A stretch of DNA of 64,000 bases from Caenorhabditis remanei (taxonomy: Eukaryota; Nematoda; Chromadorea; Rhabditida; Rhabditidae): NCBI RefSeq assembly GCF_010183535.1, contig NC_071328.1:7812001-7876000 (forward strand). Direction: 5' to 3'. Shown here piece after piece: positions 1 through 10,397 of this stretch. The stretch's first letter is position 1. Each line of letters starts with the position of its first letter. The notes under the pieces were generated by a model. It worked only from the letters and a program-made list of their open reading frames with translations, was not told the DNA's origin and searched no databases. A program made the translations under genes and the position numbers.

Positions 1-700
1 AAACTCATCAAAATTGTGATTACTGTAGATTACTGTAGGTAAATTCACGTGTTCAGAAAATATCATTTAAGAAATTTTAAAGCTTTCAGAATCGTCTTCA
101 TTGTGTTAAATTTAATATGAACTCAGGAAATATTTCACTTCAATGAACCAGTTTTAGATAACAATTGTGACATTCTCAAGCAATGCCATGTCAACATTCA
201 GAAATTCAAATTCAAGTGCAGAGCTCTTTCCTGGAATATTGTGGAAATCAGAAAGAACAGCTGAAAAACAACAACGTCTTCATCAGAATATCAAGTACCG
301 GAACAGAATAACTTGTCGAAACGAACTTGAAGGAAAATAACTATATTTCAAAAAAGAAAAATTTGCACGAACACGAGGCTCACAACTTTCCTGAAAAAAA
401 ACAGAAAAATCTGAAGGAATAATTCTTCAGACTTTTAACATTCATGGGTAAAAATCTAATCACAGAGACTAAAAAGTGGATCCTTGAAACTCAGCGCAGT
501 TTCCCTTACTATTAGTCCGCTATTTTCATTCTGCTTCCGAGTCGAATACTATAAAAATCCCGTCTCTCTGACTACTGAAAACCCAACTCATTACTCCCTT
601 TGATCTTTCTCAGAAACTGACTGAACCAAACTGAAATTTCTCTATCTCTCTCCCCTCATCTTACACCTGATTTATCACATTTTTGCCACCAGGTGAAATG
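1..700. other. Intergenic, no gene seen
   Basis: AT-rich non-coding sequence without an extended open frame on either strand. A TATA-like ACTATAAAAAT lies near 548-558, followed by CGTCTCTCTG, and could be a core promoter for the small candidate gene that follows. I see no tRNA-like or repeat structure. Confidence 0.5.
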
Positions 701-704
701 GGAA

Positions 705-1232
705 ATAAGCCTAATTGGAACAACAACACAGGTCTCCCCTCATGACTTTGTCCCTTTAATAAAATCAAAACCGACAGAGATTATAACCGGATTGTTTACG
801 CTCCCTCGACTCTCACCCCCAACCTATTTCTCTATTCTTTGCCAACTCTTCCATGTTTTTCGATTTTGACTATTTTAATTCTGACCATTTCAACGATATA
901 TTTTTTACATTTCTACCATTTCTAGTTATTCCATCCATATTTTTTGCAATAGAAAACGGCGTAAGTTACTTGTTTTTTTTGGGTGAAAAAAGGTGTTTTA
1001 AAATATCGACTTTCAGGTTTCCTTCATAATCCAAATCGGGACGCCATCTTCACAAACCAAAGAACCACTAGAGACGAAAACTATAAAATATAGTATCCCG
1101 GTTCAAGGTGAGTTCAAAAGTCATTAAGCTCTGCAATCCAATGGAATTCTACGATCGGAGTAGCTTTCCAACCGGTTTGAATAACAACAAGGAAGACTGT
1201 TACAGATATAACATCCAACTACTACATCGTCT
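705..1232 (+). CDS. Candidate small multi-exon gene, hydrophobic N-terminal part
   Basis: Not recognised. An exon ending in AACGGC before GTAAGT (donor at 961) is followed by a TTTCAG acceptor at 1011-1016 and a second exon 1017-1107 that ends at GTGAG. Joined in phase 0 they encode a hydrophobic stretch (FLPFLVIPSIFFAIENG) and then a Thr/Lys-rich segment. The start is ambiguous. It is either the ATG at 853, or an ATG near 700 in a short upstream exon (MGNKPNWNNNT) that would splice to the TTTCTAG acceptor near 925. After 1107 the best acceptor is TTACAG at 1205, which adds about nine residues before TAA. The exon pattern is good but protein support is weak, so this could be a pseudogene remnant. 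Confidence 0.3.
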
Positions 1233-1235
1233 AAA

Positions 1236-1421
1236 ATGATTTCTATCGAGAATTGGATGAAATCTTCGGAACTAACCGTGGCGGAAACTCGAAGCCAGCG
1301 AAATCTGAATTGCTTTATGAATGGAACTGTTATTTTCGTTGGCATCGGATACATTCTTGTCGTTCTTCATTACATTTACACTTTAACTCTTCTACTCTCG
1401 CGACGAATTTCAAAAAAATAA
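1236..1421 (+). CDS. Candidate 61-residue single-pass membrane protein
   Basis: An open frame begins MISIENWMKSS, has one clear transmembrane stretch (VIFVGIGYILVVLHYIYT, residues about 32-49) and a short basic end (LLSRRISKK). An AATAAA lies 15-20 bases past the stop, where a nematode cleavage site would be expected. It may be the last exon of the preceding candidate gene, but the frame is closed by TAA just upstream at 1209-1211, so the two do not join simply. No family is recognised; short length makes chance plausible. Confidence 0.3.
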   Translation: MISIENWMKSSELTVAETRSQRNLNCFMNGTVIFVGIGYILVVLHYIYTLTLLLSRRISKK

Positions 1422-1449
1422 CTTTTCAATCAAACTTTCAATAAAGATA

Positions 1450-2117
1450 CCTTCCTTCAGCGAATCACCCGTTAGAAAATAAGAAAATTCTGAGAACCTA
1501 GGAAAATCGGGGATGACTGAGAAACTCCAATCGCGGAACGAAAATAGGAGAAAACAACTATGGTTAGAAAACGCAGAGAATTTGCATTTATCTGTGCACA
1601 CTTTCCATGGTGGTCTCAAAATTCCTCGGCAGCTCGATAAATTATTGAACTAAAATGTATCAACTCCCAAATTGAAAGAAATCGGAATAACTAGAGCTGC
1701 TTACATTTACGAATTCATTGAATCATAAGATTACGACCTTCTCATCTCATCTGGAAATTTTGAGTTCCGCTCTAATGAAGCTACGGAATATTACCGACAT
1801 TACCTCGGCCGACCAAATTAAACGCCAGCGATAGTTCCGCATTGATGAATTCGACTTTTATAAAAATTACGACTAGAAAGGAAGCATGAATTATGTGCCG
1901 AAATATTATAAAATTCGAATTTTGACTTTTAAAATGTTTCATAAACTTTGAGCTACGACACTCCGAAATTTCGCAGTGCGCTATGTTTATTCGATGTTTT
2001 TTCAAACTTCTGAAGTTGTTTTTCTTGAACCGTTTCCACTTCTTTTTCTTGGCTGAAATTGCACAATCAGTTTTATTTTTTGTTATCTTCTCTGAAAAAG
2101 TATTTTTGTATTCAGAA
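1450..2117. other. Intergenic, upstream of the syntaxin gene
   Basis: AT-rich sequence with no convincing exon. A TATTCAG acceptor-like sequence ends three bases before the syntaxin ATG, suggesting trans-splicing or a 5' leader intron in this stretch. Confidence 0.4.
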
Positions 2118-3491
2118 ATGACGGGTCGTGATCGTCTTCTAGAAATGAAACAGCTATCCGGTATGGAAGAAGGAATACTTCAGCGTAAACCAGATACAGC
2201 GGTTGGTTTTTACATCGAAACTGTGATGTTCATGAAAATAATTGTTTAGATTCCGGATAATAGTCTGGAGCAATTTTTGGAAAATGTTGATGCGATACGA
2301 CATGTTCTGATGACATTAAATATGGATCGAGAGACAATTCGGAAAGAGCAGGTGATTATTTTTTACAACTGGTACAAATAATTAATAATACGGAAGACAA
2401 AAAAGTATTTTATGAAAGCAACAAAGAAAACGAAGTATGTATCTAGAAAATAAATTCCTCTCGCTTTTGAATTAAAGCTGACAACATCTTCAGAAATTAC
2501 AAGCACGTTTTGTAGTTAAAAAAGAATCAGCTGTTTATATACAAACTTTCTGGAGTAAACTCTTCGCGTTGGAAAAATTGAACAGAAACCTTGAATGTAT
2601 TATTGAAAAATCAATTTTCTTTCAGGAAGACTCATTAGCATCCGGTTGTGCAGATCAACTGAAATGTCGTCGAGTGAATGAGCATGGTGATCAATTCATT
2701 CGTCAAGCACGAGTTGTTCGTCAACGTCTTCGTGAAGCAACAGAGGACTTGAAAAACTATCCCGAAAACACTTTCGGGACCGGCAGAGCTAGGCATGAAC
2801 AGGTAAATTTGCAAACTATTGAGTTCCACAAAACCAATTCTCCAGGTTCGCGCTCTTGTCGCTTCATTCGAAACAATCATGGCAAAGTTCAGTGAAGATC
2901 ATACCGAATACAAAAATAGAGCCGGACTAAAGGTGGCCGCTTATCTACGAAAACAAAATATCGAAGTCACAGATGATCAAATTGATTATGCTATCGAAAA
3001 TGGAAGTTTATTCCAATTGACACGAAATATCACGATGAGAACAGAACAGAAGAAGTCTCTTTTTGATGATGTCAAGAACCGGGCAACTGATATTATGATT
3101 ATTGAAAAACAGATTCAAGAAGTTGCCGAGTTATTCGAGGATTTGCATAGTATGATCCAACATCAAGGTGAGATATCCGTTCATTTTTTCGAAAGTTTTG
3201 TTAGAGGAGAATTTGTTGAGTTGTGTTTGATGTTGCATTCAAGCGAACAAAAGTAGTTTGTAATTTCACTAAAAATTTACAATTTTTCACTCTTTTTCAG
3301 GCGAGACAATCGATCGAATCGAGACAAGCGTATGCAATGCAACAGAATACGCTGGCAGAGCTGAAAGAAATGTGAAAGAAGCCGTACAGTTGCGTCGAAA
3401 AAGCTACAAATGGAAAATTATCATCTGCATTCTTCTTCTTATTCTCGTGTTGTTTGTGCTCGCAATGATTAAAGTACTGTCGCCAATTTAA
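2118..3491 (+). CDS. Syntaxin, plasma-membrane type Qa-SNARE
   Basis: Five exons (2118-2201, 2250-2351, 2626-2802, 2846-3167, 3301-3491) join without frame error into 291 residues, the usual syntaxin length. The N-terminal Habc bundle includes FLENVDAIRHVLMTLNMDRE and the arginine-rich second helix. The SNARE motif is near residues 195-255 (TDIMIIEKQIQEVAELFEDL then HSMIQHQGETIDRIE); the zero-layer glutamine sits in IQHQGE. A KSYKWK linker precedes the single C-terminal transmembrane anchor, with a very short tail ending LSPI. Qa-SNAREs supply one helix of the trans-SNARE bundle, pairing with SNAP-25-like and synaptobrevin-like partners for exocytosis. The paralogue (syx-2/-3/-4 type) cannot be fixed from sequence alone. 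The 274-nt intron 2 is open in frame at its 3' end, but splicing at 2626 gives the expected helix spacing. Confidence 0.9.
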
Positions 3492-3679
3492 GTTAAAAAG
3501 TATTCTTCCTTTTCCACCACATTTTTCTTTGACATTTCTTCAAAATTCAATTCAATAACCATATCAAATAATCGAAATCTCTGCTTTTCCGGTCTTACTT
3601 CCCTCTCTTCACTCATCGATTGTCTCAATTCCCGTAGATTTTCACACCAATGCCCAAATTCCGCTTGGGTCGTTTCCAC
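3488..3679 (-). pseudogene. Orphan 3'-terminal exon or gene fragment
   Basis: On the minus strand a clean acceptor (TTGTTTTTAG) opens a 63-codon frame rich in Glu, Arg and Lys that ends TAA: QAEFGHWCENLRELRQSM and so on, probably helical. It overlaps the last bases of the convergent syntaxin gene. No donor-bearing exon in a matching frame is visible between it and the next minus-strand gene (ends 3842), so it looks like the surviving last exon of a lost gene or an alternative end of that gene. Not recognised; it could be a chance ORF. Confidence 0.25.
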
Positions 3680-3841
3680 CTAAAAACAATAACACTCATT
3701 TGTCTGAAATTAATTTTTTATGTTTTATCTTATTAATGAATTTACAGTTTTGGTACAAGACGTTCTCGTAAATTTTTATCAAAAATAAAGATATCCAAAA
3801 GTGACAAGAGTATTTAATAACAAATGAATAGATATGTATCA

Positions 3842-5075
3842 TTAATTGACCAATTCAGCATCGAACTCGGAGTCGATCTCTGGAGTATCGTCCTTCATCT
3901 CATTGATGTCATCGTCGCATGGTAGACGTTCAGTGGGGAATGCATCGGATTCCAATTGATAATCTTTTGAATACTTGACGTCTTCCGCTTTCTTTGAGGA
4001 TGTGTCGGCTTCGATCTCTTTTTGAACAGTGAGGTCCTTGTGAACTTCCGTCAATTGTTCAGTCTTTTTTAATTTTGATGTCCCGTTGTGGTCAGAAGAT
4101 TTCGTTGCAAGTGAGACTTCTGAATCGTTGGGTGATGCTGCGGCTACACTCGGAACTTCAACAGACTTTTCTGAAATATATATTTTTGTTATTAATTGGT
4201 CTGTTTTCTAATTAAAAGCGCTTTTGATCGGCGAGTGCTTCCACAAAAAGTTGAAATTGAAAATTACCTTTTGGTTCCTCCCATTTATAATTCTTCGCTT
4301 CTTGAGTGCATTCCTTGCAGTACTCATTGACATAATTTCCGTCGTTGTCATCGAATTTGAGATGATACATCATTCCATTTTGGCTTCCACAGTAGACAAT
4401 GACCCGTCTTCCAGCCAATCCACATCTTCTTCCGTAGATTTTATCTTCAATGTAATTCCGTTGTTTTTGTCTATCTCCCAGTGGAAACGGTTCAATCGAG
4501 TCCAAGACGTCGTAAAGAACGCGAGTGTCCTCTTTGAGAGTGTTAGTTCCAGGAGACACTGGATACAAACAGATTCCTGCTGTGAACTCATTTCCATTTT
4601 CATTATAGTATGTGACTTGGAGTCTTTCAGATATCTTCTGATAAGTGAAGTACGCTCCATCGGGAATCTTGAATTCTGAGACTGGAAGAAATTCTTGACA
4701 AGATCTTCCCAATTGGAAATTATTCAATGCCATCGAGACTGCAAGCGTATTATTTGGGAAGCGATCTTTCAATACTTTCATGACTTCTTGGCTCTCCGCA
4801 TCATCTTCCATCATCGTCAGAATATTTTTTCTGATATGATTCAGGTTTTGAATGCTCACAAGTTCCGCATCTTCCTCAGCTAGAGTCAATCCGAGAATTG
4901 GAACTCCACAGTCTTTGTAAGTCTTCCAGTCGACTGCATTTTCAAGAATTTTTGGGTAGAACGGATGACGAGTTACTGGATACCCACGAACAATTTGGCA
5001 ATGGTGGAAGTGGTCCTCGACTAAACGGACTGGTTCCATTAGGATACTTGTTAATTTGGACACCAAGTTCTGCAT
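3842..5075 (-). CDS. YGRYC-family protein 1 (uncharacterised)
   Basis: Two exons (5075-4268, 4170-3842) give 378 residues. Exon 1 is the family domain, of unknown function. Conserved blocks in order: GYPVTRHPFYPKILE near residue 31, PNNTLAVSMALNNFQLG near 108, YFTYQKISERLQVTYYNENG near 143, AGICLYP, EPFPLGDR, YGRRC near 216, and CKEC-x5-NYKWEEPK near 255-270. Four or five cysteines recur across paralogues (NFQxGxxC, GxCxYP, YGRYC, CxEC), so a bound metal or disulphides are possible; that is inference. There is no signal peptide. The intron is phase 1 directly after EPK, as in every paralogue but one, and exon 2 is a Ser/Asp/Glu-rich tail ending SEFDAELVN. A CTTTCAG acceptor about 15 bases before the ATG fits SL trans-splicing. 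The label YGRYC is mine. Confidence 0.8.
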
Positions 5076-6259
5076 CGTTTAGATGATTCTGAAAGAATCG
5101 AAGACTTGAAAAACAACAAAAAATCATTGAGTGCTGTGAAAAAGAAAGGAGAGAGAACGAAAACTGAACATATTAAATGAGTGATGTGTGACATATCGAG
5201 AAGAGAATCGAGCAGATGCCAACAGAAATAATTGTCCTCGCAGCAGATAGTCTTTGGAAAGAGGGGCTAATCGGCTCTCCTGCCACGTCAGCAAATAGTG
5301 GAGAAAGTGAGAAAAAGGTTATGGGAAACAAGGAAAAGAAGGATACGAGAACTCTTCCTAACAGCAAAAATCCGAATTTGTTAAGCTGATGGCCCTAAGA
5401 TAAAACAGGCATTGATTGAATATCACGAAACGTTGTAATGTTATTCAAATTTTTCAAGAATTATAAGTTTTATGCTGTTGAAAATTTTCTGGAAGAACTA
5501 GGAGAACCAGTTTTTGGGATAATGAATTACTATCCCCAAAAAACTGTTAAAAAGTTGACAGTACTGCCATGAATCATAGTCCCCATTTTCTGGTTCAGAT
5601 GCCGAGATACAAGAAAATGTTGGTCACCTGGAGGTCCCCAACTGTTCGAGAAGACACAGTATATGACTATTTGCGATCGGACTGTGACAATACAGCAGAT
5701 GTTTTTGACACGTCATTCACGATTTACCGGATCACTCATCTGTGTAATTACTACTTCTGCCGACAAGCTACTGCAGGATTTACCTACCATCTGCTCCTTC
5801 TTTATCTCGAAGACGTCGAAGTACCCCATTAATTCGCGACGTAATACCTCTATTGAGAGATTGATCTTAGATTACGGGAGAGTAAGACGTCGGTTCCATC
5901 TGCTGCTTAATCTGTTGATTTGTTCGGAAGAGGTTAATTTGAAACGGACATAATGGTAATGCAGAACTTTCTCATAGTTCAGAGGAGTCTCTAGTAAGAT
6001 TTTGTGACAAAGTCCAAGGTAGAACAAAAACTGGACATATGGATGTTTCAGGACGCGATAATTATTTCTAAATGTTGAAGCAAGTGCTAGAGCTTATTTT
6101 ACAGTTGCTATTAAGAGAATGATAGGAAAATTCGTTTTTATTGGATTCTGATCAGATTTGGAAAAATTGAAAAAAAAAACAGGAAATTTTGCATACGAAA
6201 AAAACATAAGAACAAATTATGTCAAAAGAATGAAAAAGAAGCATGAGATAAAAATTAGA
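5076..6259. other. Intergenic: upstream region of YGRYC gene 1
   Basis: Contains the promoter side of the minus-strand gene ending at 5075. An 87-codon open frame at 5569-5832 (+) and an overlapping 96-codon frame at 5663-5953 (+) show no recognisable motif, no good splice context and no paralogue; I treat them as chance. The far end is the 3' flank of the next minus-strand gene. Confidence 0.4.
5278..5293 (-). promoter_or_regulatory. TGCTGACGTGGCAGGA block, UPRE-like bZIP site
   Basis: Read on the minus strand this 16-mer is identical to 13719-13734 upstream of YGRYC gene 6. It lies about 205 bases before the start codon of YGRYC gene 1. The core TGACGTGG matches the unfolded-protein-response element bound by XBP-1/ATF6-type bZIP factors and is close to a CRE half-site. 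Identity and position are seen; the factor is inferred. Confidence 0.5.
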
Positions 6260-8112
6260 TTAAACCATTTCAAAGTCGTCTTCAGAGTCACTTTCGCCGT
6301 CGCTGTCTTCTAGATCTTCGAGAAGACTCTCGTGAGAAGATGCTGATGACATTGAGCCAGTTGAGTTCTCGTTGGATTCTAGTGGAGTCTCGTCCGTCTT
6401 TTTGTTAACTTCGTCGCTGGTTTGAAAGTGAAGATTGATCTGCTCATCTTGATTGTCACATTGACCAGAACATTCTGAAAATAAGTTTTTGAAGCACGTA
6501 TGAGGACAAAATAATGCCGAACAAAGCGTACATATGTCGGTACATAAGACATCTGGCCCTCCGGACACGGTATCCTATATTAAAACTCACCACTTTCGGA
6601 AACCTCGTCCTCTTCTTCAAAATCTGACACTGATGATTCTGATGTCGAGTTTGTCACTGACTCCGCAACTTCATCGCTTCCAACTAGATTAAGATCTGAA
6701 ATCTCATCCGAAACCGCAAAGACTGATGAATCCAATCCAATTCGATCTTCATACTCGCATCCAAGTGTCAACTGAGCAATCAGAGCATGCCTCTGATGGA
6801 CGTTGTATTCTGGGTTTTCATCAAGCCATTTTGCAAGATCAGAAACTTTTGGGAGTTCCGCATTTTCCAATTCCACTCCAGTTGATCTATGACACATACG
6901 AAGAACAGTCTCATCCGGTACCAAAGCATTCGAATTCTCATTGACTAACATTTCATTATCGGCGTCGATTTTCCAATCTGGGTTAAGCATGACAAAGAGC
7001 AAAAGTCCACTGATTTCTGGTTTCTTCTTCTCAGCAAGAACCTCTTTCGTATTTTTGTGTACCATGGATATCTTTGTGTTTGGGCCCAACTCGTTCAACT
7101 TGAGAAGCAATTGAAGAGTGATTCCTGCGGACTCCAGAATTTCAAGGGGTGCCAGTTTCTTTGAGGTCGGTACGAGATCTTTGGAAGGCTTGGGTTGAGA
7201 AGATCGGACAGCAACTTCTGAGACAGTAGTCACTGATACTTCTGTAAACAAACGTTCTAATTTGAGAATATCATGTATAATTTTGATAAATCATATCTAA
7301 TTTTAACGACCAAGTTAACAAAAAAGCTCACCTTTTTTTGGTTCTATCCATTTGTAATCAGTATGGTCAGCCTTGCACTCAGCGCACGGCGTCAGCACGT
7401 ATTTATTTTTTCTATGATTGAATTCATTATGGCAAACAGTATCATTGGCAGGGTTGAACTTCACGAGTACTCTCTTTCCGGCTTCATTGCAATATCTTCC
7501 GTATTGATTGAATTTTGTGTACTGTGGTCTCATCTTTCGATCACATTGTGGGTAGTATTCAGCAGAACATTGAATCCAATTATACAGGAATCCGTTGGTA
7601 TTCAAAAACTTTGGAGATCCTTGTGGAGCCGGATAGAATGTTATTCCGGCCAAATACTCAATTCCGTTCTCGTTATATAAAGTCCTGTGAAGACTATCAG
7701 ATAGTTTTTGGTAGGTGTAGTACGCAGTCGGAGATACTGTGAAGCTATCAAATTGTCGAAACTCTTGAGGGCCGTCTCCGACTTGAAAGTTCATTTGAGA
7801 AAATGAAACAGCAAGAGTGTTATTCGGGAACGGATTTTCAATTTCTTTCTGAACTTCTGGATATTTGTTAAACCAACTTAACAGTTTCTTTCGGATCATC
7901 TCCAAGCTTTCTGCGTTGGCGACGTCGGTTCCTACTGCCGCATAAGTGAGTTTCAGCATCGGTTCCGGATGTTTGGAGAGGGTGAATAATTGTTTGCCCT
8001 CCGCAAGATGCATGAAGTGAGGCTCACGTGGCTTTGAGGTTATCGGATAACCTTTATCCATTTCTCTTTTCTTTTCTTCTCTTTGTGCATGGTAGGCAAC
8101 GTACCGTAACAT
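6260..8112 (-). CDS. YGRYC-family protein 2, with an extra internal exon
   Basis: Three exons (8112-7332, 7241-6591, 6474-6260) give 548 residues. Exon 1 is a full family domain: NNTLAVSFSQMNFQVG, AYYTYQKLSDSLHRTLYNEN, GIEYLAGITFYP, YGRYCNEAGKRVLV and CAECKADHTDYKWIEPKK. The usual phase-1 intron follows. Exon 2 is a 217-codon block with no counterpart in the paralogues. It starts and ends in phase 1, contains a hydrophobic/Leu-rich helical stretch (ESAGITLQLLLKLNELG) and ends Ser/Glu-rich. Exon 3 is an acidic tail that resembles the tail of YGRYC gene 6 (SMSS, then LLEDLEDSDGESDSEDDFEM). The domain lacks the cysteine of the usual NFQxGxSCQEF block (here NFQVGDGPQEF). Divergent to YGRYC gene 3, sharing an 888-bp upstream region. 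Confidence 0.8.
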
Positions 8113-9000
8113 GTTGGTTTGAGTTGCTGAAATGCGGGAACTGAAATTGAATCAGATTATTATAAACGAAACAAAAGCAATAACGAGAGAAAAGATCAAC
8201 GTCGTCAAAATGAGTACGGAAAACAAGGCAGATGTGCGAATACATCTTTCATAAAAATAATAGAGTGCTAATATAGGAGAGACGTAGATATCCTAACGCC
8301 GAATGTACATCCATGCACAATGAGCGGGAGATACCATCAAGAGGAAAAAGAAGACCACTTATGAGAAATGTTGAAATTAAAATATCCTAATAAAAGGTTA
8401 TCTTGGCGATCAGATACCGTTTGTTCAGCTACGGCAAAAGAAGAACATCAACTTCGATTTTGACAGTATAGACTCTGAGGAAGAACCTGTGTGATTTCAA
8501 AACGGATGGTTGAGGTGAAAAAGGACACTCGACATTACGTCGATGTTCAAACTGTTTACATGCAATTTTGTCGTAGCAAAAGGTATTTGTTGAGAACAGA
8601 AGAGAGAATGTGTGCACGTCGTTTTCTTCTGCTGTCAACCCAGCAGGCGGAGACCAGAGGGTCCCTATCTCAGCACGTCATCATCAATTGTGTGTCTGTC
8701 TCTCACCATCTTCATCTTCTTCATCCGATGTATTTCCCGACGTAGCAAACATCGACCAACTGTATGACTGGTTGTCAGAAGAGGAGGACATACCTTCATT
8801 TTTCTCACCTTATGGCGTTTTTTGGATGGGAAACAATTAAATGATTGTCTCGTTAAATGATGGTTTTGATTAGCGAAATGAGCTTGCAAGATGTCTCTAG
8901 ATACACGTCATCTTGAGATACTATCTGATTTCTCTCTTTTTCTCTCTCTTTCTCTTTTTGTATTGGTCTCATGAAATTTTAAATATCAACATTTCAGAAA
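8113..9000. promoter_or_regulatory. Shared upstream region of divergent YGRYC genes 2 and 3
   Basis: 888 bp between two divergently transcribed family members. Small overlapping frames at 8429-8889 on both strands have no splice context or motif. TGACGTG-type cores occur (AGCACGTCATCATC near 8670, CACGTCATC near 8900), related to but shorter than the block upstream of genes 1 and 6. A CT-rich run (TCTCTCTTTTTCTCTCTC, near 8930-8955) and ATTTCAG three bases before the plus-strand ATG look like the trans-splice region of gene 3. Confidence 0.4.
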
Positions 9001-9938
9001 ATGAAACCACCAGGGATGTACACAGCGGTCATCAGAAGCTGGGAGACATCAAGACAAGTCGAGAACAATGAGTATCCAATCACAGTGAATCCATTCGTAC
9101 CTGAAATTCTGAAGAATACAGTCCATCGCAAGCTCATAACATCAGGAAATGAAACTGTTCTATCATTCATCTATGCTCCAGAAGGATCAAAACTAGTGAC
9201 GGAAACTAGTCTGGAAATGATTCGAGGTGTATGTTTATCCTGGTTCAAAAATGATACCAATATTCAAAAAGAGTTTGGATTGCCGTTACCAAGAAATCTC
9301 ATCGCAGTTTCAATGTCAGAGAAAAACTTCAGCATTGGCGGATATTGTCAGGAGTTTTCGCCATCCGGACAACTTGAAATCCCTGATAACGACAGTTTCA
9401 GTTATCAGAAACTTTCTCAAAATGTCCAGGCCACCTATTACACCGAAGGTGGAGTTCGGTACCTCGCCGGCATCTGCTACTATCCAGTCATCAATGGAAA
9501 ATACGAAGATCTACTGAATGATCAAGCAGTAATCGTTGAAGCTGACATGAAAGCTGAACCGTATCCGTTACAAAACAGAAAAGTGTCCTCCAACATGATC
9601 GACAATAAAAAGTATGGACGGGACTGCAAAACAGCTGGAAAGCGAGTGGTCGTTGAGTGCAGTGGAGAAAACGACACTATCCGAAGACACTGGGAATGGG
9701 ATATCAATTCAAGAATGTATGTTTCGACGAAGTGTGAAGAATGCCTTATTGATGGATTCACTTACAAATGGATAGATCAGAAAGAAGGTTTGTTTGTTTT
9801 TTGATTGACACACATTGGATTATTTTTCATTCGTTCATTTTAGAAGTGATGAATAAATTAAATTGATTCTTTCCAGATGACACCACTTCAACAAACGTTG
9901 CAATCGATACTCCCGAATCGAATCTTCTCTCTCATTGA
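9001..9938 (+). CDS. YGRYC-family protein 3, short tail
   Basis: Exon 1 (9001-9787) is a complete domain: VNPFVPEILKNTV, EGSKLVTETSLEMIR, PRNLIAVSMSEKNFSIG, GYCQEF, FSYQKLSQNVQATYYTEGG, YLAGICYYP, AEPYPLQNRK, YGRDCKTAGKRVVVECSGEN and CEECLIDGFTYKWIDQKEG. The phase-1 donor (GAAG/GTTTGT) is weak. Two acceptors are possible. TTCCAG at 9871-9876 gives a 21-codon tail (DDTTSTNVAIDT...) ending at 9938. TTTTAG near 9842 gives only seven codons. Either way the long acidic tail of the paralogues is missing. AATAAA signals follow near 10036. Start chosen at the ATG immediately after the TTTCAG acceptor. Confidence 0.8.
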
Positions 9939-10397
9939 AGAAGATTACATCACCTCAATCTTGTTTTTTTGTTAAAAATTGATATTTTGTGATCTTGACA
10001 TTATCTATCTTTGGTCAGCTTTTATTCAAATGAAAAATAAATTAATTCAAACAGAAACTGTTGAGAAAAAGGTGCGAATAGAATACAGAACAATAAGTAG
10101 TTGAGAAGCGGTTCAGATAAGATCAAAATATAGGTTTAAGAATGAATACGTTACATGGATTGTGAAAAAAGTATGATATTCGGAATGAGAAGAACGATAA
10201 GAGATCTCGAGGGTAGTAATTATAGAGAGGCAATAGTCCTTGGGAACTTTGAAATAAAATATTCGCAACAGATCGTATCGAATGGATAATCTGAAAAAAA
10301 CAACTTTGGGCACAAGTTCCTACTATATTCAAAATCGACACTCGACTAGTGAATAACACATTTGAAAGAGGAAAATCCTGAACTCGAAGAAGACTCA
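9939..10397. other. Intergenic between convergent genes
   Basis: Between the 3' ends of YGRYC gene 3 (+) and the two-domain gene (-). AT-rich, with AATAAA on the plus strand near 10036 for gene 3. The overlapping minus-strand frames at 10113-10398 are hydrophobic read-throughs of AT-rich 3' flank and not credible genes. Confidence 0.4.

Noticed and set aside
2450..2625. In-frame extension KLQARFVVKKESAVYIQTFW before syntaxin exon 3
   Set aside because: Open by chance; splicing at 2626 gives the normal Habc spacing and the acceptor there is strong.
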